Shown here one piece after another: positions 17,513 through 25,087 of a stretch of DNA of 64,000 bases. The DNA is taken from positions 186,001 through 250,000 of the forward strand of contig NZ_FMCR01000008.1 of the NCBI RefSeq assembly GCF_900091575.1, in the 5' to 3' direction. The stretch is from Micromonospora saelicesensis. GTDB taxonomy: Bacteria > Actinomycetota > Actinomycetes > Mycobacteriales > Micromonosporaceae. The notes under the pieces were generated by a model. It saw only the letters and a list, made by a program, of their open reading frames with translations. It did no database searches and was not told the DNA's origin. Numbering within the stretch: position 1 is the first letter of the stretch; the number at the start of each line of letters is the position of its first letter. Position numbers and translations under genes: made by a program.

Positions 17513-18264
17513 GCTGTCTCCCGTGCGGCTGTCGCGTCGGTGCTGGTGGAGGCGGCCTCGCCGGCCCGGATGAGCCGCAGGAACGCCTCGTCGAGGTCGT
17601 CCACGCCGGCGGCGGCGCGGATCGCGGCGGGGCTGTCGTCGGCGATCAACCGCCCCTGGCGGATCAGCAGCAGTTGGTCGCAGCGCGCCGCCTCGTCCAT
17701 CACGTGGCTGGACACCAGCAGGGTGGTGCCGGCGGCGGCCATCGCGTGGAAGCGGGCCCACAGGTCGGCCCGCAGCACCGGGTCCTGGCCGACGGTCGGC
17801 TCGTCGAGGATGACCAGCTCCGGCTCCCCGACCAGGGCACACGCCAGCGAGGCTCGGCTGCGTTGACCGCCGGAGAGGGTGGCGACCAGCTGACCGGCGG
17901 CCTCGGCCAGCCCGACGTCGCTGATCGCCCGGTCGGCCTCGACGCGCCCACGCCCGTACAACGCCGCGAAGTAGCGGGCGTTCTCCCGGACGGTCAGGTC
18001 GGCGTAGACGCTCGGGGCCTGGGTCAGGTAGCCCACCCGGTGCCGCAGGGCGGGGGTGCCCGCCGGTTGGCCGAGCACGGTGACCGTCCCGCCACTGACC
18101 AGCTGCACCCCGACCACCGCCCGCATGAACGTGGTCTTGCCACTGCCGCTGGGGCCGAGCAGCCCGGTGACCGCGCCGCGCGGGACCCGGCAGCTGATGC
18201 CGTCCAGCACCCGCCGCCCACCCCGGTCCACGACCAGGTCTCGGACGGCTATCGCATCGTCCAT
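17509..18264 (-). CDS. ABC transporter ATP-binding protein
   Basis: 251 residues. Motifs: Walker A GPSGSGKTT, Q-loop VGYLTQAPSVY, signature LSGGQRSR, Walker B LVILDEPTVGQDP and switch histidine in LLVSSHVMDEA. This is the DrrA-like ATPase of a two-component export system with the overlapping permease gene. ATG 18264 follows GGAGGTGCGTG. An in-frame extension reaches much further upstream without a ribosome-binding site and would cross the probable promoter, so it is rejected. Confidence 0.92.
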   Translation of the reverse strand: MDDAIAVRDLVVDRGGRRVLDGISCRVPRGAVTGLLGPSGSGKTTFMRAVVGVQLVSGGTVTVLGQPAGTPALRHRVGYLTQAPSVYADLTVRENARYFAALYGRGRVEADRAISDVGLAEAAGQLVATLSGGQRSRASLACALVGEPELVILDEPTVGQDPVLRADLWARFHAMAAAGTTLLVSSHVMDEAARCDQLLLIRQGRLIADDSPAAIRAAAGVDDLDEAFLRLIRAGEAASTSTDATAARETA

Positions 18265-18292
18265 CACGCACCTCCACAGAAACTCATCACCT

Positions 18293-18304
18293 GTTGAACT
18301 CAAC
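18293..18304. promoter_or_regulatory. Candidate TetR operator upstream of the ABC operon
   Basis: GTTGAACTCAAC, a dyad with 5-bp arms, lies 29 nt before the ATPase start in an unusually A/T-rich patch that should hold the minus-strand promoter. A TetR gene ends the same operon, so autorepression here is plausible. No second copy was seen. Confidence 0.35.
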
Positions 18305-18459
18305 GCTAGATGAAATACCGCGCCGGGCGCAACGCCCGCACCGGTGTCCGGCGGGTCGACCGTCGCGCGGAGCGCGAGAACGGGCAGTAGGCTCCGGACC
18401 GGACACGAAGTCCGCCAACGGGCATTGCGCGCCGATCGGACGTACGGCACGATGGCGCG

Positions 18460-19890
18460 GTGGGTCACGCTCCGTTACCGGATAGCGGTTTTCTTGAGGA
18501 CTGGGCCGCGCGGTTGCGGCAGGCCGCCGAGCGGCCGGTGGTCGGCATCCTGTTGCGCGGCAGCCACGCCCGCCGCGCCGCCACCGCGCACAGCGACGTC
18601 GACCTCGACGTGTTGGTCGGCGGCGCCCCGTACGCGGCCCGTCGGGCCTACCTGGACGAGTCCGCGGGCCAGGTCACTCACGTCTCGGTGGCCGCCCGGG
18701 ACATCCGGTCCTGGGTGCACCGACTGGGCGAACCGGCCGACTGGGCGTTCGGGCTGCCGGTCACCGCGCCGGCGCGGCTGCTCTGGGCGGACCCGCACTG
18801 GCGGCCCCGGATCGACCTGCCGGTGCTCTGCCAGCCCGCCGAGCCACCCCGACTGGAAGAGATGATCGCCACGCTGGGTAAGGCCGCCTCCGCTCGCGCG
18901 GCCGGCGACCGTCTCGGGGTCCGGCTCGCCGTCGCCGATCTGGCGCGGCTCTGCCCCTCGGTGCTGCGACCGGCCAACCCGTCCGTGCGGGTCCACTCCC
19001 GCCGGGCGGCCTTCGCGGCGGCCCTGGAACTGCCGGTGGCCCCACCCGGCTACCGGACGGACATGCTGCTCTGCCTCGGGCTGCGACCGGGCGCCACCGG
19101 GCAGCTCTGGGCCGCCGCCGTACGGCTGGTCGCCGGCACGCTGCCGTTGATCCGGCCGTACGCCGAGGAGATCGCCGACACGGCCGGCCCGGACCTGGCC
19201 GCCGCCCTGGTCGACGGCCGGCTGGACCGCTACGTCGCCCAACTGGCCCGGCCGGCCGGGCCCCCGCAGCCCCGGCCCTCGTCGCAGGCCGGGCCCTTGT
19301 CGCAGGCCGGGCCCTTGTCGCACTCCGCGCCCTCGTCGCAGTCCGCGCCCTCGTCGCAGGCCGGGCCCTTGTCGCAGCCCTGGCTCTCGGGGCCTCCGCC
19401 GCCGCCCTGGCGGGAGCGGTCGGCGGTGCCCGCGCCGCGTGCGGGAGAATTGGTGACTGTGCCCGTACCTGACTCGCCGGTGACCGGCGTCCCCAGCGAT
19501 CCGAACGAGCTGGCCGCGCCCGCGCCGGCGCGCCCGTCCCGGCTCGACCCGGCCATCGCGGCCCAGCTGCGCCGCACCGCCGACGGTCTGGTCGCCGCCG
19601 TGGTGCGCGCGCACGACTCCGGTGAGGTGCTGATGGTCGCCTGGATGGACGACGAGGCGTTGCACCGCACCCTCACCACCGGCCGGGCCACCTACTGGTC
19701 GCGCAGCCGCCGCGAATACTGGGTCAAGGGCGCCACCTCCGGGCACCACCAGTACGTGCGGTCGGTCGCCCTGGACTGCGACGGGGACGCGCTGCTGGTG
19801 AGCGTGGACCAGGTCGGCGCGGCCTGCCACACCGGGCACCGGACCTGCTTCTTCACCGACCTGCCCGTCACCGGGACGGAGGCACCGTGA
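18460..19890 (+). CDS. Nucleotidyltransferase-domain protein fused in frame to HisI
   Basis: One open frame of 476 residues joins two parts. Residues 1-265 contain a Pol-beta-type nucleotidyltransferase core: LLRGSHARRAATAHSDVDLDVL holds G-S plus the catalytic D-x-D (Asp46, Asp48), as in minimal nucleotidyltransferases and aminoglycoside adenylyltransferases. Residues ~268-311 are seven six-residue repeats (SQAGPL/SQSAPS). Residues ~362-472 are a complete HisI. There is no stop codon between them. Other genomes normally encode these separately, so an expanded 18-nt repeat may have erased the original stop. The GTG start lies 8 nt after a CACGAT -10 (with TTGCGC at -35), implying a near-leaderless mRNA. 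Whether the fusion protein is made is not known. Confidence 0.65.
   Translation: MGHAPLPDSGFLEDWAARLRQAAERPVVGILLRGSHARRAATAHSDVDLDVLVGGAPYAARRAYLDESAGQVTHVSVAARDIRSWVHRLGEPADWAFGLPVTAPARLLWADPHWRPRIDLPVLCQPAEPPRLEEMIATLGKAASARAAGDRLGVRLAVADLARLCPSVLRPANPSVRVHSRRAAFAAALELPVAPPGYRTDMLLCLGLRPGATGQLWAAAVRLVAGTLPLIRPYAEEIADTAGPDLAAALVDGRLDRYVAQLARPAGPPQPRPSSQAGPLSQAGPLSHSAPSSQSAPSSQAGPLSQPWLSGPPPPPWRERSAVPAPRAGELVTVPVPDSPVTGVPSDPNELAAPAPARPSRLDPAIAAQLRRTADGLVAAVVRAHDSGEVLMVAWMDDEALHRTLTTGRATYWSRSRREYWVKGATSGHHQYVRSVALDCDGDALLVSVDQVGAACHTGHRTCFFTDLPVTGTEAP
19264..19389 (+). repeat. 18-bp tandem repeat, seven units, coding
   Basis: Seven consecutive 18-bp units. Units at 19282, 19300 and 19354 are identical (TCGCAGGCCGGGCCCTTG), and those at 19318, 19336 and 19372 are diverged. 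The unit length is a multiple of three, so the reading frame passes through and encodes Ser/Gln/Pro-rich hexamers linking the nucleotidyltransferase and HisI parts. Confidence 0.9.
19453..19890 (+). CDS. hisI: Phosphoribosyl-AMP cyclohydrolase HisI (internal-start reading)
   Basis: This is the HisI portion read from its own likely start. GTG 19453 is preceded by CGGGAGAATT, a good ribosome-binding site, and gives 145 residues; GTG 19459 is an alternative. HisI opens the ring of phosphoribosyl-AMP in histidine biosynthesis. Diagnostic motifs are TYWSRSRREYWVKGATSG, the metal-binding DCDGDALL and the cysteine-rich AACHTGHRTCFF. The same codons also end the longer nucleotidyltransferase frame, so HisI may be made as a separate protein, as the fusion, or both. 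It lies 58 nt before trpE, with repeat copy 2 between. Confidence 0.92.
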   Translation: MTVPVPDSPVTGVPSDPNELAAPAPARPSRLDPAIAAQLRRTADGLVAAVVRAHDSGEVLMVAWMDDEALHRTLTTGRATYWSRSRREYWVKGATSGHHQYVRSVALDCDGDALLVSVDQVGAACHTGHRTCFFTDLPVTGTEAP

Positions 19891-19939
19891 GCGCGCGGAG
19901 TGCAGCGCGGCGAGGCACCGCAGTCGCGACCGAAAGGCG
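19887..19939 (+). repeat. Intercistronic repeat, copy 2
   Basis: Same element as at 13236, slightly diverged (GTGAGCGCGCGGAGTGCAGCG, ending CGCGACCGAAAGG). It starts in the hisI stop codon and ends in the ribosome-binding site of trpE. Confidence 0.8.
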
Positions 19940-19948
19940 GGTCGGCTG

Positions 19949-21502
19949 ATGACCGACGGCACGCTCAGCCCCGACCTGGCCACCTTCACGGCGCTGGCCG
20001 CCGACTGGCGGGTCGTGCCGGTCACCCGGCGGCTGCTGGCCGACGCGGAGACCCCGGTCGGGGTCTACCGGAAGCTGGCCGGTGGACCGGGCACGTTCCT
20101 GCTGGAATCGGCCGAGCAGGGCGTCGGCTCGGCCGGCATGGCCTGGTCGCGGTACTCGTTCATCGGCGTACGCAGCAGCGCGACCCTGATCGAGCGCGAC
20201 GGCGTGGCGACCTGGCTCGGCCAGCCGCCGGCCGGGCTGAGCACCGAGGGTGACCCGGTTCGGATGCTGCGGGAGACGGTGGCGGCGCTGGCCGGCCCGG
20301 TCGGGGACCCGTCCGACGGTCTGCCGCCGCTGACCGGGGGCATGGTCGGCTATCTCGGCTACGACCTGATCCGGCGCTTCGAGCGGTTGCCCGAGCTGAC
20401 CGAGGACGACCTGGGCGTCCCGGAGCTGGGCATGATGCTCGCCACCGACCTGGTGGTGCTCGACCACTACGACGGCTCCGCGATCCTGGTGGCCAACGCG
20501 GTGCTGCCGCCGGTGGACGCCCCGGACCGCGCCCCGCAGGTCGCCGCCGCCTACCACCACGCGGTGGGCCGGTTGGACGCGATGACCACGGCGCTGTCCC
20601 GGCCCATCCCGCCGATGATCTCCACGGTCGAGCGTCCGCCGGCCGGCGAGGTGCTCTGCCGTACGCCCGACGGCGGCTACCCGAAGGCGGTGGAGGCGGC
20701 CAAGGAGGCGATCAGGGCCGGTGAGTGCTTCCAGATCGTGCTCTCCCAGCGCTTCGAGCGGACGACCCACGCCGACCCGCTGGACGTCTACCGGGTGCTG
20801 CGCACCAGCAACCCCAGCCCGTACATGTACCTGCTGCGCTTCGACGGGTTCGACATCGTCGGCTCGTCCCCGGAGGCGCACCTGAAGGTCACCGGGGCCG
20901 CGGACGGGCGGCGCCGGGCGTTGTTGCACCCGATCGCCGGCACCCGGCCTCGGGGCGGCACCCCCGCCGCCGACGCCGCGCTCGCCGCCGAGCTGCTCGC
21001 CGACCCGAAGGAACGAGCCGAGCACGTGATGCTGGTCGACCTCGGCCGCAACGACCTGGGTCGGGTCTGTCAGCCCGGCAGCGTGGAGGTGCCCGAGTTC
21101 GCCACCATCGAGCGGTACAGCCACGTCATGCACATCGTCTCCACCGTCACCGGCACGCTGCGTGACGACCAGAGCGCCTTCGACGCGCTGGCCGCGACCT
21201 TCCCGGCCGGCACGCTCTCCGGGGCGCCCAAGGTGCGCGCCATGGAGATCATCGAGGAGTTGGAGCCGGTCCGTCGTGGCCTCTACGGCGGCACCGTCGG
21301 CTACTTCGGCTTCGGCGGCGACCTGGACATGGCGATCGCCATCCGGACCGCGCTCATCCGCGACGGCCGTGCCTACGTCCAGGCCGGGGCGGGGGTGGTG
21401 GCCGACTCGGACCCGGCCGCCGAGGACCAGGAGACGCGAAACAAGGCCGCGGCCGTGCTGGCCGCGATCGCTGCCGCCGAAACCCTCCGGCCGGCACGGT
21501 GA
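19949..21502 (+). CDS. trpE: Anthranilate synthase component I TrpE
   Basis: 517 residues. Converts chorismate plus glutamine-derived ammonia to anthranilate, the first step of tryptophan synthesis. The N-terminal regulatory region carries the feedback-type motif LLESAEQG (about residue 51). The catalytic domain has FQIVLSQRFER, NPSPYMYLLR, PIAGTRPRGG, LVDLGRNDLGR, GTLSGAPKVRAMEII and GGTVGYFGFGGDLDMAIAIRT. The full family length argues for TrpE rather than PabB. The ATG follows GAAAGGCGGG. The glutaminase partner TrpG is not in the window. It reads on from hisI and into the membrane protein gene, so it is the second gene of a his-trp run. Confidence 0.95.
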   Translation: MTDGTLSPDLATFTALAADWRVVPVTRRLLADAETPVGVYRKLAGGPGTFLLESAEQGVGSAGMAWSRYSFIGVRSSATLIERDGVATWLGQPPAGLSTEGDPVRMLRETVAALAGPVGDPSDGLPPLTGGMVGYLGYDLIRRFERLPELTEDDLGVPELGMMLATDLVVLDHYDGSAILVANAVLPPVDAPDRAPQVAAAYHHAVGRLDAMTTALSRPIPPMISTVERPPAGEVLCRTPDGGYPKAVEAAKEAIRAGECFQIVLSQRFERTTHADPLDVYRVLRTSNPSPYMYLLRFDGFDIVGSSPEAHLKVTGAADGRRRALLHPIAGTRPRGGTPAADAALAAELLADPKERAEHVMLVDLGRNDLGRVCQPGSVEVPEFATIERYSHVMHIVSTVTGTLRDDQSAFDALAATFPAGTLSGAPKVRAMEIIEELEPVRRGLYGGTVGYFGFGGDLDMAIAIRTALIRDGRAYVQAGAGVVADSDPAAEDQETRNKAAAVLAAIAAAETLRPAR

Positions 21503-21549
21503 GCGCGAGGAGTGCAGCGAAGCGGAGCCCCGCAGTCGCGAACGAAGGG
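21499..21549 (+). repeat. Intercistronic repeat, copy 3
   Basis: Third copy of the ~52-bp element, nearly identical to copy 1 over its first 45 bp. It begins at the trpE stop codon and ends at the GAAGGGATG just before the next start. Confidence 0.8.
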
Positions 21550-21557
21550 ATGACATC

Positions 21558-22148
21558 GTGAGCGGCGGGGAGCGGTCCGTGGGGGGCCGGCGCGCGTTGA
21601 CGTACGCCGTGCTGCTCTGCCTGGCCGGCGCGGGCCTGGCGCTGTGGGCCGCGACGCGCAGCTGGTCGGTCGAGCTGACGGTACGTCCGGCGCCGCTGCC
21701 GCCGGTGCGTGACACCCGCAGCGGTGCGAGCCTGCTGCCCTGGCTGCCGGCGTTGGCCCTGGTGACCCTGGCCGGAGGTGGCGCGGTGCTGGCCACCCGG
21801 GGCCGCCTGCGTCGGGTGCTCGGGGCGCTGCTCGGCGTGCTCGGTCTGGCCGTGGCGGCCGGCGGCGGGTATGGGCTGGTAGCCGACGTGGATGGCGACG
21901 TGAGCCGGCAGTGGCCGGCGCTCTGCCTGCTCGGTGGCCTGCTGGCCGCCGGGGGCGGCTGGTGGACGGCGGCGCGTGGCGGTGACTGGCCGGCGATGGG
22001 CGCCCGGTACGAACGTCCGACGCGGACCGCGCCGCAGGCCGCGCCGGCCCAGAGCGACCCGGCCGGGCCGCCGACGCCGTTGGCGGGGCGGCGGACCACC
22101 GAGGCGTGGGACGCGCTGGACCGGGGCGAGGACCCGACGGCCGACTGA
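21558..22148 (+). CDS. Trp-biosynthesis-associated membrane protein (TIGR02234 type)
   Basis: 196 residues with four hydrophobic segments (ALTYAVLLCLAGAGLALWAA, LLPWLPALALVTLAGGGAVL, VLGALLGVLGLAVAAGGGYGL and ALCLLGGLLAAGGGWW), then an Ala/Pro-rich tail ending TTEAWDALDRGEDPTAD. This conserved tail and the position between trpE and trpC are typical of the actinobacterial TIGR02234 family, whose function is unknown; a link to tryptophan is inferred only from position. The GTG start follows the repeat element. Its stop is followed by degenerate short tandem repeats. Confidence 0.85.
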   Translation: MSGGERSVGGRRALTYAVLLCLAGAGLALWAATRSWSVELTVRPAPLPPVRDTRSGASLLPWLPALALVTLAGGGAVLATRGRLRRVLGALLGVLGLAVAAGGGYGLVADVDGDVSRQWPALCLLGGLLAAGGGWWTAARGGDWPAMGARYERPTRTAPQAAPAQSDPAGPPTPLAGRRTTEAWDALDRGEDPTAD

Positions 22149-22248
22149 CGCGGTGACCGGCTGACGCGGGGGCCGCGAGGGTGGGCTGATGCGGTGGCCG
22201 GCTGATGCGTGACCGCGACGGCCGGCTGACGCGGTGGCCTGCGGGCGG
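22149..22248 (+). repeat. Degenerate ~20-bp tandem repeats after a stop codon
   Basis: About five imperfect copies of GGCCGGCTGATGCGGTGGCC-like units follow the stop of the Trp-associated membrane protein. The first resembles the gene's own last codons plus TGA, suggesting tandem duplication of the gene end. Confidence 0.55.
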
Positions 22249-22518
22249 TCAGCCGACCGGCTGGCGCTCCCACTGGGTGCGGCTGCTGGCGGCGCGGGCG
22301 GCGGTCAGCTCGGCGACCAGGCGGTTCAGCTCCGCGCGTTGGTCGGCGCGGGCCCGGTCGGCGCAGACCGCCTCCCAGGCGTTGCCCCGTGCCGTCCGCA
22401 TCCGTCCCTCGCCCACCACGGCCCGTTCCACGGTGTGTACCACTCCGACGGCGAGCGATGCCACCGTCCGCGAGATGGTGGTCAGTCCGATGGTCTGGTT
22501 CGGCTCGGAAATGCTCAT
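22249..22518 (-). CDS. Small hypothetical protein
   Basis: 89 residues starting MSISEPNQTIGLTTISRTVAS. ATG 22518 is chosen because GAGGTG sits 4-5 nt upstream; an open extension of 71 codons has no such site. The predicted protein is mainly helical (RARADQRAELNRLVAELTAARAA at residues 56-78). There is no membrane segment, catalytic motif or familiar domain. It is convergent with the membrane protein gene and divergent from trpC. Function unknown. Confidence 0.5.
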   Translation of the reverse strand: MSISEPNQTIGLTTISRTVASLAVGVVHTVERAVVGEGRMRTARGNAWEAVCADRARADQRAELNRLVAELTAARAASSRTQWERQPVG

Positions 22519-22641
22519 GGTCACCTCGCACGAGGAGTTGCTGCGGTCGGGGCAGGCGCGCCATCGAGTCTGCCCGAGGACGATGCTCGCCCGTCGACGT
22601 TTCGCCGCGGTGACCGCCCGGTCAACTGTCTCGCCTCGGCC

Positions 22642-22755
22642 GTGACCAGGCACCGTCCGTTCGGCCTTGAGCTTGCTCACAGCATCGATTGGCATCGTTG
22701 CCGTCAGGCGCCGAGCGGAAACTGGTGGCATGATCGATGGATCGGCCCGGTCTGA
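22642..22755 (+). promoter_or_regulatory. Candidate trp leader peptide upstream of trpC
   Basis: In the 400-nt gap before trpC, a short frame from GTG 22642 encodes 37 residues ending DWHRCRQAPSGNWWHDRW then IGPV and a stop. It holds four Trp codons, including a tandem pair. A weak hairpin (CGGCA 22828-22832 with TGCCG 22845-22849, followed by CCCTTTT) lies downstream. The arrangement resembles a ribosome-mediated trp attenuator, but the hairpin is poor and TGG is common in GC-rich DNA. The rest of the 22519-22918 gap shows nothing else convincing apart from the trpC promoter. Confidence 0.3.
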
Positions 22756-22884
22756 CTGCGGCCGCCAGGCTCCATACCGCGTGACGGTGGTCGATACCGG
22801 AGGTGGCGCTGCGTGACATCCCCTTCACGGCAAGTCGGCCATTATGCCGCAGCCCTTTTCGTGAGCAGCGCCATACCCCCGGCA

Positions 22885-22912
22885 TTCGGCGTCGGTCGGC
22901 TGCCCCTAGCAT
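22885..22912 (+). promoter_or_regulatory. Probable trpC promoter
   Basis: TTCGGC (22885-22890), a 16-bp spacer and TAGCAT (22907-22912) predict transcription start at about 22919, exactly the A of the first ATG of trpC. Confidence 0.5.
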
Positions 22913-22918
22913 CGGCCC

Positions 22919-23809
22919 ATGACGCCCGGAGAGGGGAGTCCGTTCGTGACTGCTGAGCATGCGCACGCGGAGGGGGACGAGGCCGGCCAGGCAGCGTCCG
23001 TAAGCGTGCTCGACGAGATTCTGGCCGGCGTGCGTGAAGACGTCGCCCGACGCCAGGAGCAGGTTCCGCTGGAGCGGATCCGTGAACTGGCAGCGGCGGC
23101 GCCGCCGCCCATGGACGCGTACGCGGCGCTGCGCAAGCCCGGCGTGGCCGTGATCGCCGAGGTGAAGCGTTCGTCGCCGTCCAAGGGCCGGCTGGCCGAG
23201 ATCGCCGATCCGGCCGACCTCGCGGTCGACTACGCGGCCGGTGGGGCGCGTGCGATCAGCGTGCTGACCGAGGGGCGCTGGTTCGGCGGTTCGCTGGACG
23301 ACCTGGCGGCCGTCCGTGCGGCGGTCACCGTGCCGGTGCTGCGTAAGGACTTCGTGGTCTCCAGCTATCAGATCCATGAGGCCCGCGCCCACGGCGCCGA
23401 CCTGGTTCTGCTGATCGTCGCCGCACTCGAGCAGAACGTCCTGATGGGCCTGCTGGAGCGGATCGAGTCGCTGGGCATGACCGCCCTGGTCGAGGTGCAC
23501 GACGAGGAAGAGGCCGACCGCGCGCTGGAGGCCGGCGCGCAGGTGATCGGGGTCAACGCCCGTGACCTGCGTACCCTGGAGGTCGACCGGTCGGTGTTCG
23601 AGCGGATCGCGCCCGGCCTGCCCAGCAGCGTCGTCAAGATCGCCGAATCCGGCGTTCGTGGCCCGCACGATCTGATCCGGTACGCCTCCGCGGGCGCCGA
23701 CGCGGTCCTCGTGGGCGAGGGCCTGGTCACCCAGAAGAGCCCCCGCGAGGCGGTCGCCGAGTTGGTCAACGCCGGCAACCACCCGGCAACGCCCCGGCCG
23801 GTGCGCTGA
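22919..23809 (+). CDS. trpC: Indole-3-glycerol phosphate synthase TrpC
   Basis: 296 residues as read from ATG 22919. A TIM-barrel enzyme that decarboxylates and closes the ring of CdRP to give indole-3-glycerol phosphate. Motifs: VIAEVKRSSPSKG (catalytic lysine), VLRKDFVVSSYQI, ALVEVHDEEEADRALEAGAQVIGVNARDL and KIAESGVRGP, all in order. Two starts compete: ATG 22919 coincides with the predicted transcription start (leaderless), whereas GTG 22946 has GGGGAG 7 nt upstream. The first ~27 residues are not conserved family sequence. It is followed 38 nt later by trpB, so trpC-trpB-trpA form one operon. Confidence 0.95.
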   Translation: MTPGEGSPFVTAEHAHAEGDEAGQAASVSVLDEILAGVREDVARRQEQVPLERIRELAAAAPPPMDAYAALRKPGVAVIAEVKRSSPSKGRLAEIADPADLAVDYAAGGARAISVLTEGRWFGGSLDDLAAVRAAVTVPVLRKDFVVSSYQIHEARAHGADLVLLIVAALEQNVLMGLLERIESLGMTALVEVHDEEEADRALEAGAQVIGVNARDLRTLEVDRSVFERIAPGLPSSVVKIAESGVRGPHDLIRYASAGADAVLVGEGLVTQKSPREAVAELVNAGNHPATPRPVR

Positions 23810-23847
23810 CCCCGCGCCGGTCTGACGTCCCACCGAGAGGATTCCCG

Positions 23848-25086
23848 ATGAGCGCCGACGCGCTGGCCCCCGTGGCCGGCCCGCAGCCCGACTCCGCCGG
23901 CCACTTCGGCCGCTTCGGCGGTCGGTTCGTTCCCGAGGCCCTGGTGGCCGCGCTGGACGAGCTCGACGGGGCGTGGCGTACGGCGATGGCGGAGGAGTCC
24001 TTCCGGGCGGAGTTCGGCGCGCTGTTGCGCGACTACGCCGGCACGCCTTCGCTGCTCTACGAGGCCCGGCGGTTCTCCGCGAAGGTCGGCGCGCGGGTCC
24101 TGCTCAAGCGCGAGGACCTCAACCACACGGGTGCGCACAAGGTGCGCAACGTGCTCGGCCAGGCGCTGCTCACCAAGCGGATGGGCAAGACCCGGGTGAT
24201 CGCGGAGACCGGCGCCGGCCAGCACGGTGTCGCCACCGCGACCGCCGCCGCCCTGTTCGACCTGGAGTGTGTGGTCTACATGGGCCAGGTCGACACCGAG
24301 CGGCAGGCGCTCAACGTGGCCCGGATGCGGATGCTCGGCGCGACCGTCGTCCCGGTCACCAACGGCTCGCGCACCCTCAAGGACGCGATGAACGAGGCGA
24401 TGCGCGACTGGGTGGCCAACGTCGACGAGACGCACTACCTGATCGGCACCGCCGCAGGCCCGCACCCGTTCCCGGCGATGGTGCGCGACTTCGTCCGGGG
24501 CATCGGTGACGAGGCCCGTCAGCAGTGCCTGGACCTCACCGGTGGGTTGCCGGACGCCGTCACCGCCTGCGTCGGCGGCGGCTCCAACGCGCTGGGCATC
24601 TTCCACGCCTTCGTGGGCGACGAGGCCGTGCGGCTGTACGGCTTCGAAGCCGGTGGCGACGGGGTGTCCACCGGCCGGCATGCGGCGAGCATCACCGGCG
24701 GGTCCGCCGGGGTGCTGCACGGCACCCGCACCTTCGTGCTCCAGGACGCTGACGGGCAGACTCTGGAGTCGCACTCGATCTCCGCCGGCCTGGACTACCC
24801 GGGCGTCGGGCCCGAGCACGCGTGGCTGCACGACACCGGCCGGGCGAACTACCTGCCGGTCACCGACGACGAGGCGATGGCCGCGTTCGAGCTGCTCTGC
24901 CGTACCGAGGGCATCATCCCGGCGATCGAGAGCGCACATGCGCTCGCCGGCACCGTCGCGCTGGCTCCGAAGCTCGCCGCGGAGCTGGGCCGGGAGCCGA
25001 CCATCGTGGTCAACCTCTCCGGGCGGGGCGACAAGGACGTGCACACCGCCGGCGACTACTTCGGCATCCTCGACAAGGAGCGGTGA
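23848..25086 (+). CDS. trpB: Tryptophan synthase beta chain TrpB
   Basis: 412 residues. PLP enzyme that condenses indole with serine to give tryptophan. The N-terminal GRFGGRFVPEAL, PLP-lysine Lys98 in NHTGAHKVRNVLGQ, the phosphate loop GGGSNALG and the catalytic-glutamate region GETGAGQHG-type loop (ETGAGQHGVATAT) are all present. This is the standard TrpB1 type that pairs with TrpA. ATG is preceded by GAGAGGATTCCCG. The stop is 1 nt from the trpA start, so stoichiometric coupled translation is expected. Confidence 0.97.
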   Translation: MSADALAPVAGPQPDSAGHFGRFGGRFVPEALVAALDELDGAWRTAMAEESFRAEFGALLRDYAGTPSLLYEARRFSAKVGARVLLKREDLNHTGAHKVRNVLGQALLTKRMGKTRVIAETGAGQHGVATATAAALFDLECVVYMGQVDTERQALNVARMRMLGATVVPVTNGSRTLKDAMNEAMRDWVANVDETHYLIGTAAGPHPFPAMVRDFVRGIGDEARQQCLDLTGGLPDAVTACVGGGSNALGIFHAFVGDEAVRLYGFEAGGDGVSTGRHAASITGGSAGVLHGTRTFVLQDADGQTLESHSISAGLDYPGVGPEHAWLHDTGRANYLPVTDDEAMAAFELLCRTEGIIPAIESAHALAGTVALAPKLAAELGREPTIVVNLSGRGDKDVHTAGDYFGILDKER

Positions 25087-25087
25087 G

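Noticed and set aside
18265..18468. N-terminal extension of the ABC ATPase to GTG 18468
   Set aside because: It would cross the A/T-rich promoter and dyad and has no ribosome-binding site; the ATPase fold begins just after ATG 18264.
19264..19389. CRISPR-like array from regular repeats
   Set aside because: Units are contiguous 18-bp coding repeats with no spacers, and no cas genes are present.
22249..22731. Longer 160-codon version of the small minus-strand hypothetical gene
   Set aside because: The extra 71 codons lack a ribosome-binding site and overlap the possible trp leader region; the internal ATG 22518 has GAGGTG upstream.
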